A DNA stretch of 64,000 bases from positions 4,530,518 to 4,594,517 of the forward strand of contig CM042953.1 of the NCBI GenBank assembly GCA_023678885.1, given 5' to 3'. The notes beneath the pieces are model-generated. The model did no database searches and had not been told where the DNA came from. It saw nothing but the letters and a program-made list of their open reading frames with translations. This stretch comes from Pogostemon cablin (taxonomy: Eukaryota; Streptophyta; Magnoliopsida; Lamiales; Lamiaceae). This document shows positions 1 to 9,723 of this stretch, piece after piece. The translations under genes and the position numbers were made by a program. Positions within the stretch are counted from its first letter, which is position 1. Every line of letters begins with the position of its first letter.

Positions 1-212
1 ACTTTATTTTGTCACAGCAACGGTTCGACTACGACCGTAATGGTTCGACCTCTCAAACAGGTCGAACCCATGTCGAACCGGAGGATAGAAACTTTACAGT
101 GAGGCAGTTCGACCTAGGGGGCAATGGTTCGACCTCCAACACTGGTCGTACCCTAGTCGAACCTTAAATTCAAAAAGAGAGCCGTTGTCCAGAAGGTAGG
201 TTCGACCAGTAC

Positions 213-1517
213 GTGCCTAGTTCGACCTGTTCCACAGGTCAAACCCTGGTCGAACCCCACCAAAAATTACATGTTGCTACTCCGAACACTCTCGATGATG
301 TTGATGCTACTCCAGTGGTTCGGAATGAACAGAATACTGAGCTTACAATGGAGAAGAAGTGGGAAAGAGCAAAGAGATTGAGAGCCGAAAAGGAGAAAGC
401 GGAGAAGGTTGATCGTGATGAATGGGGAAGACCAAAGACCAAGATACCTCCTCCGTTTCCTTCGAGATTGGCTGAGAAGGGATTGGAAGAAAAGTTCAAG
501 AGGTTTCACAATATCATGAGCAAAGTAAGCTTGAACATTCCTTTCTCTGAAGCAATCATGGAGATGCCATACTATGCCCGATTCCTCAAGAATATTATAT
601 CAAAGAAGAGAAGCTTGAACGAAGTGGAGACGGTGAACCTATCAGAGAATTGCAGCTCGATCCTTCAAAGGAAGTTGCCTACAAAGTTAAAGGATCCGGG
701 TAGCTTCACCATTCTTTGTGACATTGGAAAATGGTCGGCACATAAAGCCTTATGTGATTTGAGGGCAAGCGTTAACTTGATGCCTTTGTCCATATTTAAA
801 AGGCTTGGTTTGGGGGATCTTAAACCCACGAATATTGCTCTTCAATTGGCGGATAGATCCATGACTTGTCCGAAGGGTTTAATTGAAGATGTTTTAGTGA
901 GAGTGGATAAGTTAGTTTTTCCCGTGGATTTTCTTGTACTTGAGATGGAAGATGATAAGGGTGATATTCCCCTTATTTTGGGACGACCGTCCCTTGCCAC
1001 AGCTGGAGCTATGATAGATGTTAAGGAAGGAAAGCTTAGACTGCAAATGGATAATGAAGATGTGGTTTTCTCTCTTGATCATGCAATAAAGATGCCCATG
1101 GAGACTCAATCATGCAAGAGCATTGATATGGTTTCTAACTTGTTTAATCTTGATTTTTCTAAGACAGGTGATTCTGAATTTAAGTGGAAGATTGACAAGG
1201 AGGAGTCTAGACAGCCATGGGAGGAAGAAAATTTCAATGATCATATTTTTGTGACCAAGAAAGGTGAGGTGTTGAGTGTAGACAAGAAGAGGGAAATAAA
1301 GTATTTGAAGGTGAGGATGCGAGAAAACCGTCCTCTACCGTCGCGACTCTACGACGTTAAACATGAGCGCCTGTTGGGGGCTTGCCCTTCCATTTTATTG
1401 CTTTATTTCTTTCGTGTGAGTAAGAAATTTTTATATTTAAGGTGCTTATTATTCGGCAATTACATCTTTGCAAACTTAGTTTTAACTTACGTTTTTACTA
1501 AGTTTGGGGGGGTGTGA
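213..1517 (+). pseudogene. Athila-type gag-protease fragment (upstream unit)
   Basis: This open frame encodes the C-terminal gag linker and a retropepsin-like domain as found in Athila elements. A charged linker (EKKWERAKRLRAEKEKAEK) is followed by the protease core, where the active-site triad region reads LCDLRASVNLMPLSIFKRLG and the flap-to-C-terminal part reads IPLILGRPSLATAGAMIDV. The family normally has D-L-G-A-S at the active site; here Gly is Arg, and the same change is in the copy at 6712. The frame opens at GTG after an upstream in-frame TAA, so it is not an independent gene. The last 50 or so residues are hydrophobic read-through into non-coding DNA. The rest of pol is absent. Confidence 0.8.
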
Positions 1518-3210
1518 TGTTATTACCTCATTGAAGCACCAAGAATATAATATTTTTTTGTAATGTTTACTAGGGGAGTTGATTTTTTGTGGTATATTGA
1601 AACTTTAATTGGTTTTGATGTGTCGATTTTTTGCAATTTGCCTAGTGTTCAGTGGTGTTTCTAGTTTGTGGAGTCGATTACATATTCAATTAATTCTTTT
1701 GTATAGTTCTCCTATTTCATTATTGATGAATCTGTGATGATGAGTGTGTTTGAGCTTTGATGATAGAAAAGGTAACTAGGTGGCAAGACGAGTTCTACAT
1801 TGAGGCGTTGACTCGAGGAGCTCATGCATACATTGAAGAAAAATCAGGTGCCCTCATTTCCTTTTTCTAATTTTTATATGTGCTTTTAATTCATGGAGTG
1901 GAAGGATTGAGTTTATGGTGGTGATCCATGTGAGCTTATATTGTTAAAATTATCTTTGAAATTCATATGCTCTTGAAATTGATGAAGGAAGTGTACTTGA
2001 GTTATATTGTGATATGAAGTTCTATGTGTACTTGTGGGATATTACCTACCATGAAAAGTGCTCTGTTACTTGTTAAAAACCCATGTGAGATTTTGAGCCT
2101 CATTGATCATGATACATAATCACATGATATTTCTTTTCTGTGAGTATCGTTCTTGTGTGTGTATTCTAGAACTTTCCTCTTGTCTTACTTGAAACTACAT
2201 GTGTGTCAGATGATGGGAGATGACCTAAGGCCATCTTTGAATTTATGAGTCACTTAGCCAAATAATTTCCTACCAAATAATTATATATCCATAGGTAGCC
2301 CCGTTGAGCCTAAAAGTCTTATTTCTTTGGCAACCTACGAAGATAGCCACTTTGATATCCTATTTGAGCCTTAAATTCCTATATTTAGTGGAGAATTAAA
2401 TGTTGTCAAAGTATGTTAATGGTGTTTGATAACAATTTGGGAAGGAATAAAATTGGTGTTGAAATTAATAGTGATGGATTATGATAATGCATCTAAGGAG
2501 AAGCATGGTGTAGTGCTTAAATCTAATACTCCATGAAATCAAAAACCCTAGGGTAGTGCTTAAATCTAGTACCCTATGGAGGATGCGTGAGGTAGTGCCC
2601 GAAACTGGTACCTCAGGAAAAAAAAAAGGATGTGCTTGAAGACAAGAAAAAATATGTTGAGCTTGAAGGAAAAGAGAGAAAAGAAAATTAGAAGAGCATG
2701 AAGCTGGATAGTCTTGAAGTGTAAAAATCTGCAGTACATAAGATCTCCAGTTTTAATTCTCTACTAATTGAGTCACTTTATCCATATGTTTCCTACCCTT
2801 ACCAAAGAGCCAACATTACATCCAAAAGAAAAGTCCTTTTTTATCCCATTGTCGAATCATACTTTTAGTGGTTAAGAGCTTGAGACATTTGGCAAGCTTA
2901 TGGTTACACATGCACTTGAATTGAATTTGAGCGCAAACACCTTAACCCATAAGTGTACATCTTTTACACTTAAGTGCGAGTGTATATACTTCCCGTGAGA
3001 ACATGTCAATGGAGCATTTGAATTGGTGGTGGTTGTCTTAACTTGTATGCTATGAATTGATTATTACATGTAATGAGAATTACATGACCTAAGTTGAGGA
3101 CAATTGTATTTTGAATGGGGTATTGATCATAGTCCTTGTTTTCCCGCTAATTTTCTTACTCTCTCTCACACTTTATTTTTATTTTGTTGCCTCGGGACGA
3201 GCAACGGTAA
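1518..3210 (+). other. Non-coding 3' internal region of the element
   Basis: No credible reading frame is present between the protease and the polypurine tract. The copy at 8035-9712 is nearly identical. It contains short local duplications such as the 'gtagtgcttaaatctaat' type units near 2511-2575. In autonomous Athila elements this space holds the remainder of pol and often an env-like frame; neither is seen here. Confidence 0.7.
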
Positions 3211-3221
3211 GTTTGGGGGAT
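3209..3221 (+). promoter_or_regulatory. Polypurine tract upstream of LTR
   Basis: The purine-rich run ending GTTTGGGGGAT lies directly before the LTR start TGATGAGAG, as expected for the plus-strand primer. The same run precedes the LTR at 9724. Confidence 0.75.
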
Positions 3222-3775
3222 TGATGAGAGTGAAAATAAGCTTGTTTTAATATCCAATTTAACACCTTTTTGATTGATATTGTAGTCTTATATGAGCACA
3301 AGTGTCTTATATTCGATATATGTGAGAATCATGTGCACTTGAGGTGTTTTATTATGTTTTAGGTGGAAAAAGGATGAAAAAGTGCAAAGTTGGAGAAAAT
3401 GTGCAATTTGTACAAGAATGCTGAAAATGCACATCCAAATTTCATAATTATTCTGCATTGTTGTGGAGCTCAAAACTGTTGATGTGATATATGGTTAGAA
3501 AGCCACTGAAGAGAAGGTCGTTTTGGCATAAAGAACACCATCATTGAAGTCCGAACGAGGAAGTTATGAGCAAAGTGGTGACGCCGCGCGAGCTGTGCCG
3601 AACAGAATTGTAGTGCTACATTCCATGGCCTGTTACATATTCAATTCTTGGATTTTTTATGATTTGTTTATATGGATAGAAAGCCAAGGAAGAGAGGATC
3701 GCGTGAGCACAAAAATCACTTAATTCGGAGGTCGGATGTGAAAGTTATACGTGAAACAGAGAGACTGCGCAAATC

Positions 3776-3918
3776 GGTTCGACCTGTGGTTCGACCAAAG
3801 AGGGAGTGGTTCGACCTGTGCAAGAGGTCGAACCAAGTGCAGAATGTGTCCAGTAGCAGGGTTCGATCTCTGGTTTGACCTGTGGCTAGTGGTTCGACCT
3901 GTTTGACAAGGTCGAACC
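3776..3918 (+). repeat. Array of GGTTCGACC / GGTCGAACC inverted motifs in LTR 1
   Basis: Exact GGTTCGACC occurs near 3777, 3790, 3808 and 3891, the inverse GGTCGAACC near 3827 and 3910, with degenerate forms between. Pairs such as GGTTCGACCTG...CAGGTCGAACC or AGAGGTCGAACC can form small hairpins. The array ends about 95 bp upstream of the TATA box, so it is in the presumptive U3 enhancer region. The same array is at 10279-10420 in LTR 2. Confidence 0.9.
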
Positions 3919-4013
3919 TACGTGCGGGAACTTACCTTATCCAGATTTTCGAGGCCAAAACGCGTGTGATCACTTGAAAAGCCCATTCCAAGCCTTGGAG
4001 ACGTGATTACAAG

Positions 4014-4020
4014 TATAAAA
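4014..4020 (+). promoter_or_regulatory. TATA box of LTR 1
   Basis: TATAAAA in the context ACAAGTATAAAAGGAGGCTC. The same context is conserved at 10516 in LTR 2, at 55510 in the solo LTR, and on the minus strand at 14911-14917, which supports a promoter role. Confidence 0.7.
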
Positions 4021-5161
4021 GGAGGCTCATGCAGTCAAGGAAGACGTCCAATCACCGAGGAGGAACACAACATACAACACCCCACAAGGGGAGATCACCC
4101 CCCACCATCATTCTTTCCTCCATCCATCCATCACTTTGAAGATTTGTTTGTGGAATCAATAGGAGAATGAAGAGGAGGATTCAAGAGCGAGAAGGACGCG
4201 ATGACGCCACATCAAGGGTTTATTCGTTTCTTAATTTATCTTGTATTTTTCGGACATCCGGGTAAGATCTATCCAACACCCATGTGTGTTTCCTACAACA
4301 CCATGGGCTAGAGCCTTTTTGGTAGAACTAGGGTTGTGAAGGTTTTATCTAGTTAATTGAACTCCCATGTGTATACTCCGTACAACACTACTTATGGTTT
4401 ATTTTATATAAGATTGTGCCTTCTTAATCCATACTCACGGTCGTTTTGTTCATCATTAACTGTTATGTAGAGTCTGAATACATATCTTGGTTATTGATTG
4501 AGTGTGTTCACTGCTGAGCAGGATTCCATGTTATGATTCTAAGTTATGGGACTCTGAAGCTTCATTAGAACTATCTTATATGAATACTTATTAATTGAAT
4601 TGAATTCGGGTTAATAAGTAGGATAAAGAGGGTAATTTTATAGTACCTATAAAGGGAGATCATATCGGGTTAGAGTACCAATCCTAGAGGGAAATAATTG
4701 ATACTGATAGTACCTAGAAAGGGGGGTAAAATTACGTCTCTTGCTCCAAGGTTATTCACACGTGTTACACGCATGTTTACTTGTGTCTATAGAGTAGATA
4801 TGCATGGTCTAGTGATGCGTCCATATTCCACAAGGTAGAGTCGGACATTGACACATGGAAGAGAAGTTAAGTAGTGAAACTGGAGTATCCTAGAGCTACC
4901 TATTCTCCTACTTGGTCCACTTTCGTATTCTTCAAGTGATATTTATTTTATTTGTTATTTTAATTACTTTTTTATTAGTTTAATCATTCTAAACCTCAAA
5001 TTTAATTGCCAACTTGTCTTAATTAATTTAGATAATAATTAAATTAATAATACGCCATCCTTTGGGTTCGATATTCACTTGGTCGCTTGCTTAAGCTGCA
5101 ATTGATATCCTTAATACTTGGGGATTAATTTTGCGTGCAAAGAAAACGCGCATCAAGTTCT

Positions 5162-5179
5162 TGGCGCCGTTGTCGGGGA
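5162..5179 (+). promoter_or_regulatory. Primer binding site (tRNA-Asp type)
   Basis: TGGCGCCGTTGTCGGGGA lies six bases after the LTR end. It is the classical Athila-group primer site, complementary to the 3' end of a tRNA-Asp, with one base different from the usual TGGCGCCGTTGCCGGGGA. Confidence 0.85.
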
Positions 5180-5338
5180 TGGCTGTTATTATTGATTTTA
5201 TTATTTCTAGTTGATTAAGATATTTTTTTCTTTTATTTGTGATTATTTATTTCTATCTAACCTTGAATTTTTCCGAGTTACTTGTGCGCTTGAAAAAAGA
5301 AGAGGAAGGAAAAGAAGGAATAACACATTAATCTAAAC

Positions 5339-6663
5339 ATGGCCGGAGCAAGGCAGAATCCGGATAATGTTACCATACGTGAAATTTTCACGAACTTTGG
5401 GAATGTCAGCATGGGGTTGATAGGAGCAAGGGGGGAAGATGATGATTTTGAGATACATCCCGCTCTTATTAATATGGTAGAGAAGAATCCCTTTTCTGGA
5501 GGTTGTTTTGAAGATCCATATCAGCATCTCAGAAGATTTCTTGGTTATGCAAACACTCAAAAGGGCAGTGGAGCGAATGATAATGCTAGGCGGATCGCCT
5601 TATTCATGTTCTCTTTGATTGATAAGGCGGAAGCTTGGTATGAGACTCTTGATGCCACAGATTGCACTACATGGGACCAACTGCAGCAGAAGTTCTTGGA
5701 GAGATACATGCCACCCTCAAGGATCTTAAGAATGAAGCAAGTGATAACTCGATTTGTTATGAATCAGGGTGAGAAATTTTATGAGGCATGGGACAGGTTT
5801 AAAGGCATGCTCAGGAGGTGTCCACAGCATGGAATGCCAAAGGCTGAATACATAAGCATCTTCTACTATGGATTGGATTGTGAGTCGCGTATTTTTATTG
5901 ATGCATCATCAGGAGGAGCGCTGTTATCAAAGACATCACTTGAAGCAGAAAGTTATTTGAAGACATCTCTATGAATTCACGTGACTGGCTAATAGAGAGA
6001 GATAGAGGATCATATGTACTTGGCGAGGTAGCGCAGGTTGAACATCAAGTGGTGAAGCCGAATAGGGATGATGAGATCGTCTCTAGTCTAGCTAACATCA
6101 ACAATCTACTAGAGTCCCAGCAGAGGCAGATTACAGAGTTGACACTAAGGGGGCCTAGTAGGCAGCAGCAAGAAGTGAAGAGTGTTGAAGATACCTTCCA
6201 TCGATACTGAGAATGATGCAAGGATTGATCATCTTGAGGATACCATGAATGTTGATCGTGCAGATTTGTCTAAGCAGTTGAAGGACTTACCTTGATGATA
6301 GGGCAGATGACCGCGAATGTGAATCAATTGACACAAACATTGGAGAATAAAGCCATCATGTTAAGGTCTGGAACACAGTATGAAGGAACGACGAGGCCGA
6401 AATCAAATTTCGACATGACTAAGCATCAGTTCGACCAACACCCAGAGGGTTCGACCTGGCATACAGGTCGAACCATGGTCGAACCTCATCATTCAGAGCA
6501 CTTTATTTTGTCACAGCAACGGTTCGACCACGACCGTAATGGTTCGACCTCTCAAACAGGTCGAACCCATGTCGAACCGGAGGATAGAAACTTTACAGTG
6601 AGGCAGTTGTCGCTAGGGGGCAATGGTTCGACCTCCAACACTGGTCGTACCCTAGTCGAACCT
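5339..6663 (+). pseudogene. gag (frameshifted), Athila-type
   Basis: ATG at 5339 opens a frame beginning MAGARQNPDNVTIREIF. Around residues 75-165 it carries a Retrotrans_gag (capsid) domain with AWYETLDATDCTTWDQLQQKF and RFVMNQGEKFYEAWDRFKGM. Comparison with the reverse copy (13584-12487) places three losses of frame: one base missing near 5951, a few bases missing near 6207 (stop TGA) and one missing near 6285. From 6292 the original frame resumes and encodes repeats of the type GSTxxTGRTxVEP. It then meets an in-frame TAA at 6664 before continuing into the protease frame. Capsid assembly would be the normal role; this copy cannot make it intact. Confidence 0.85.
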
Positions 6664-6760
6664 TAAATTCAAAAAGAGAGCCGTAGTCCAGAAGGTAGGT
6701 TCGACCAGTACGTGCCTGGTTCGACCTGTTCCACAGGTCAAACCCTGGTCGAACCCCACC
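6425..6760 (+). repeat. GGTTCGACC motif array in the gag-protease spacer
   Basis: The same inverted motif as in the LTR recurs here in coding sequence (GGTTCGACCTGG, CAGGTCGAACC, GGTCGAACCTC and so on). It encodes about 30-residue units containing FD(x)nGST(x)2TGRT(x)VEP, with at least four units between the capsid domain and the protease. The array at 24-258 is the copy in the upstream unit, and the reverse copy is at 11880-12490. Confidence 0.85.
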
Positions 6761-8034
6761 AAAAATTACCTGTTGCTACTCCGAACACTCTCGATGATGT
6801 TGATGCTACTCCAGTGGTTCGGAATGAACAGAATACTGAGCTTACAATGGAGAAGAAGTGGGAAAGAGCAAAGAGATTGAGAGCCGAAAAGGAGAAAGCG
6901 GAGAAGGTTGATCGTGATGAATGGGGAAGACCAAAGACCAAGATACCTCCTCCGTTTCCTTCGAGATTGGCTGAGAAGGGATTGGAAGAAAAGTTCAAGA
7001 GGTTTCACAATATCATGAGCAAAGTAAGCTTGAACATTCCTTTCTCTGAAGCAATCATGGAGATGCCATACTATGCCCGATTCCTCAAGAATATTATATC
7101 AAAGAAGAGAAGCTTGAACGAAGTGGAGACGGTGAACCTATCAGAGAATTGCAGCTCGATCCTTCAAAGGAAGTTGCCTACAAAGTTAAAGGATCCGGGT
7201 AGCTTCACCATTCTTTGTGACATTGGAAAATGGTCGGCACATAAAGCCTTATGTGATTTGAGGGCAAGCGTTAACTTGATGCCTTTGTCCATATTTAAAA
7301 GGCTTGGTTTGGGGGATCTTAAACCCACGAATATTGCTCTTCAATTGGCGGATAGATCCATGACTTGTCCGAAGGGTTTAATTGAAGATGTTTTAGTGAG
7401 AGTGGATAAGTTAGTTTTTCCCGTGTATTTTCTTGTACTTGAGATGGAAGATGATAAGGGTGATATTCCCCTTATTTTGGGACGACCGTCCCTTGCCACA
7501 GCTGGAGCTATGATAGATGTTAAGGAAGGAAAGCTTAGACTGCAGATGGATAATGAAGATGTGGTTTTCTCTCTTGATCATGCAATGAAGATGCCCATGG
7601 AGACTCAATCATGCAAGAGCATTGATATGGTTTCTAACTTGTTTAATCTTGATTTTTCTAAGACAGGTGATTCTGAATTTAAGTGTAAGATTGACAAGGA
7701 GGAGTCTAGACAGCCATGGGAGGAAGAAAATTTCAATGATCATATTTTTGTGACCAAGAAAGGTGAAGTGTTGAGTGTAGACAAGAAGAGGGAAATAAAG
7801 TATTTGAAGGTGAGGATGCGAGAAGACCGTCCTCTACCGTCGCGACTCTACGACGTTAAACATGAGCGCCTGTTGGGGGCTTGCCCTTCCATTTTATTGC
7901 TTTATTTCTTTCGTGTGAGTAAGAAATTTTTATATTTAAGGTGCTTATTATTCGGCAATTACATCTTTGCAAACTTAGTTTCAACTTACGTTTTTACTAA
8001 GTTTGGGGGGGGTGTGATGTTATTATCTCATTGA
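6712..8034 (+). pseudogene. Athila-type gag-protease fragment (downstream unit)
   Basis: This is a near-identical twin of 213-1517, in the same frame as the gag frame ending at 6663 but separated from it by one in-frame TAA. The protease core again has DLRAS in place of DLGAS, followed by the conserved IPLILGRPSLATA segment. A few residues differ between the twins, for example PVYFL against PVDFL and EFKCKI against EFKWKI. The shared DLRAS change therefore predates the tandem duplication. The residues after about 395 are read-through and not part of the domain. Confidence 0.8.
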
Positions 8035-9723
8035 AGCACCAAGAATATAATATTTTTTTTGTAATGTTTACTAGGGGAGTTGATTTTTTGTGGTATATTG
8101 AAACTTTAATTGGTTTTGATGTGTCGATTTTTTGCAATTTGCCTAGTGTTCAGTGGTGTTTCTAGTTTGTGGAGTCGATTACATAGTCAATTAATTCTTT
8201 TGTATAGTTCTCCTATTTCATTATTGATGAATCTGTGATGATGAGTGTGTTTGAGCTTTGATGATAGAAAAGGTAACTAGGTGGCAAGACGAGTTCTACA
8301 TTGAGGCATTGACTCGAGGAGCTCATGCATACATTGAAGAAAAATCAGGTGCCCTCATTTTTTTTTCTAATTTTTATATGTGCTTTTAATTCATGGAGTG
8401 GAAGGATTGAGTTTATGGTGGTGATCCATGTGAGCTTATATTGTTAAAATTATCTTTGAAATTCATATGCTCTTGAAATTGATGAAGGAAGTGTACTTGA
8501 GTTATATTGTGATATGAAGTTCTATGTGTACTTGTGGGATATTACCTACCATGAAAAGTGCTCTGTTACTTGTTAAAAACCCATGTGAGATTTTGAGCCT
8601 CATTGATCATGATACATAATCACATGATATTTCTTTTCTGGTGAGTATCGTTCTTGTGTGTGTATTCTAGAACTTTCCTCTTGTCTTACTTGAAACTACA
8701 TGTGTGTCAGATGATGGGAGATGATCTAAGGCCATCTTTGAATTTATGAGTCACTTAGCCAAATAATTTCCTACCAAATAATTATATATCCATAGGTAGC
8801 CCCGTTGAGCCTAAAAGTCTTATTTCTTTGGCAACCTACGAAGATAGCCACTTTGATATCCTATTTGAGCCTTAAATTCCTATATTTAGTGGAGAATTAA
8901 ATGTTGTCAAAGTATGTTAATGGTGTTTGATAACAATTTAGGAAGGAATAAAATTGGTGTTGAAATTAATAGTGATGGATTATGATAATGCATCTAAGGA
9001 GAAGCATGGTGTAGTGCTTAAATCTAATACTCCATGAAATCAAAAACCCTAGGGTAGTGCTTAAATCTAGTACCCTATGGAGGATGCGTGAGGTAGTGCC
9101 CGAAACTGGTACCTCAGGAAAAAAAAAAGGATGTGCTTGAAGACAAGAAAAAATATGTTGAGCTTGAAGGAAAAGAGAGAAAAGAAAATTAGAAGAGCAT
9201 GAAGCTGGATAGTCTTGAAGTGTAAAAATCTGCAGTACATAAGATCTCCAGTTTTAATTCTCTACTAATTGAGTCACTTTATCCATATGTTTCCTACCCT
9301 TACCAAAGAGCCAACATTACATCCAAAAGAAAAGTCCTTTTTTATCCCATTGTCGAATCATACTTTTAGTGGTTAAGAGCTTGAGACATTTGGCAAGCTT
9401 ATGGTTACGCATGCACTTGAATTGAATTTGAGCGTAAACACCTTAACCCATAAGTGTACATCTTTTACACTTAAGTGCGAGTGTATATACTTCCCGTGAG
9501 AACATGTCAATGGAGCATTTGAATTGGTGGTGATTGTCTTAACTTGTATGCTATGAATTGATTATTACATGTAATGAGAATTACATGACCTAAGTTGAGG
9601 ACAATTGTATTTTGAATGGGGTATTGATCATAGTCCTTGTTTTCCCGCTAATTTTCTCACTCTCTCTCACACTTTATTTTTATTTTGTTGCCTCGGGACG
9701 AGCAACGGGTAAGTTTGGGGGAT
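8035..9723 (+). other. Non-coding 3' internal region and polypurine tract (downstream unit)
   Basis: No credible reading frame. The sequence is a near-identical copy of 1518-3221 and ends in the purine-rich run GTTTGGGGGAT at about 9713-9723, next to LTR 2. Confidence 0.7.

Larger units (their letters stand above)
1..3221 (+). mobile_element. Internal region of upstream tandem unit, Athila-type non-autonomous retrotransposon (left-truncated)
   Basis: This stretch matches 6500-9723 almost base for base at an offset of about 6,500 bp. It is the 3' part of an internal region whose gag start and 5' LTR lie left of the window. It contains the end of the gag spacer with GGTTCGACC motifs, a protease-like reading frame, about 1.7 kb without a coding frame, and a purine-rich tract that abuts the LTR at 3222. 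No reverse transcriptase or integrase is present. The structure internal-LTR-internal-LTR shows that this unit shares its 3' LTR with the next unit as that unit's 5' LTR. Confidence 0.9.
3222..5155 (+). repeat. LTR 1 of the Athila-type element (1,934 bp)
   Basis: The LTR starts TGATGAGAGTG and ends GCGCATCA, so it has TG...CA ends that are themselves inverted (TGATG...CATCA). It is preceded by a polypurine tract and followed, six bases on, by a tRNA-Asp-type primer site. It has the same length as LTR 2 (9724-11657), and I counted about 20 substitutions between them, close to 99% identity. It is shared: 3' LTR for the unit on the left and 5' LTR for the unit on the right. It carries an array of GGTTCGACC inverted motifs and a TATA box. 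Confidence 0.95.

Noticed and set aside
239..509. Minus-strand frames opposite the protease region
   Set aside because: Shadow frames; the same ones appear opposite the twin copy at 6738-7008, and the plus frame has the recognisable domain.
3776..3918. Regularly repeated short palindromes considered as a CRISPR-like array
   Set aside because: Spacing is irregular, spacers are not unique fixed-length segments, the motif alternates in orientation, and it lies in a plant LTR.
3776..3918. GGTTCGA motifs considered as parts of tRNA genes
   Set aside because: No A-box, anticodon arm or acceptor pairing at suitable distance; only the T-arm-like heptamer recurs.
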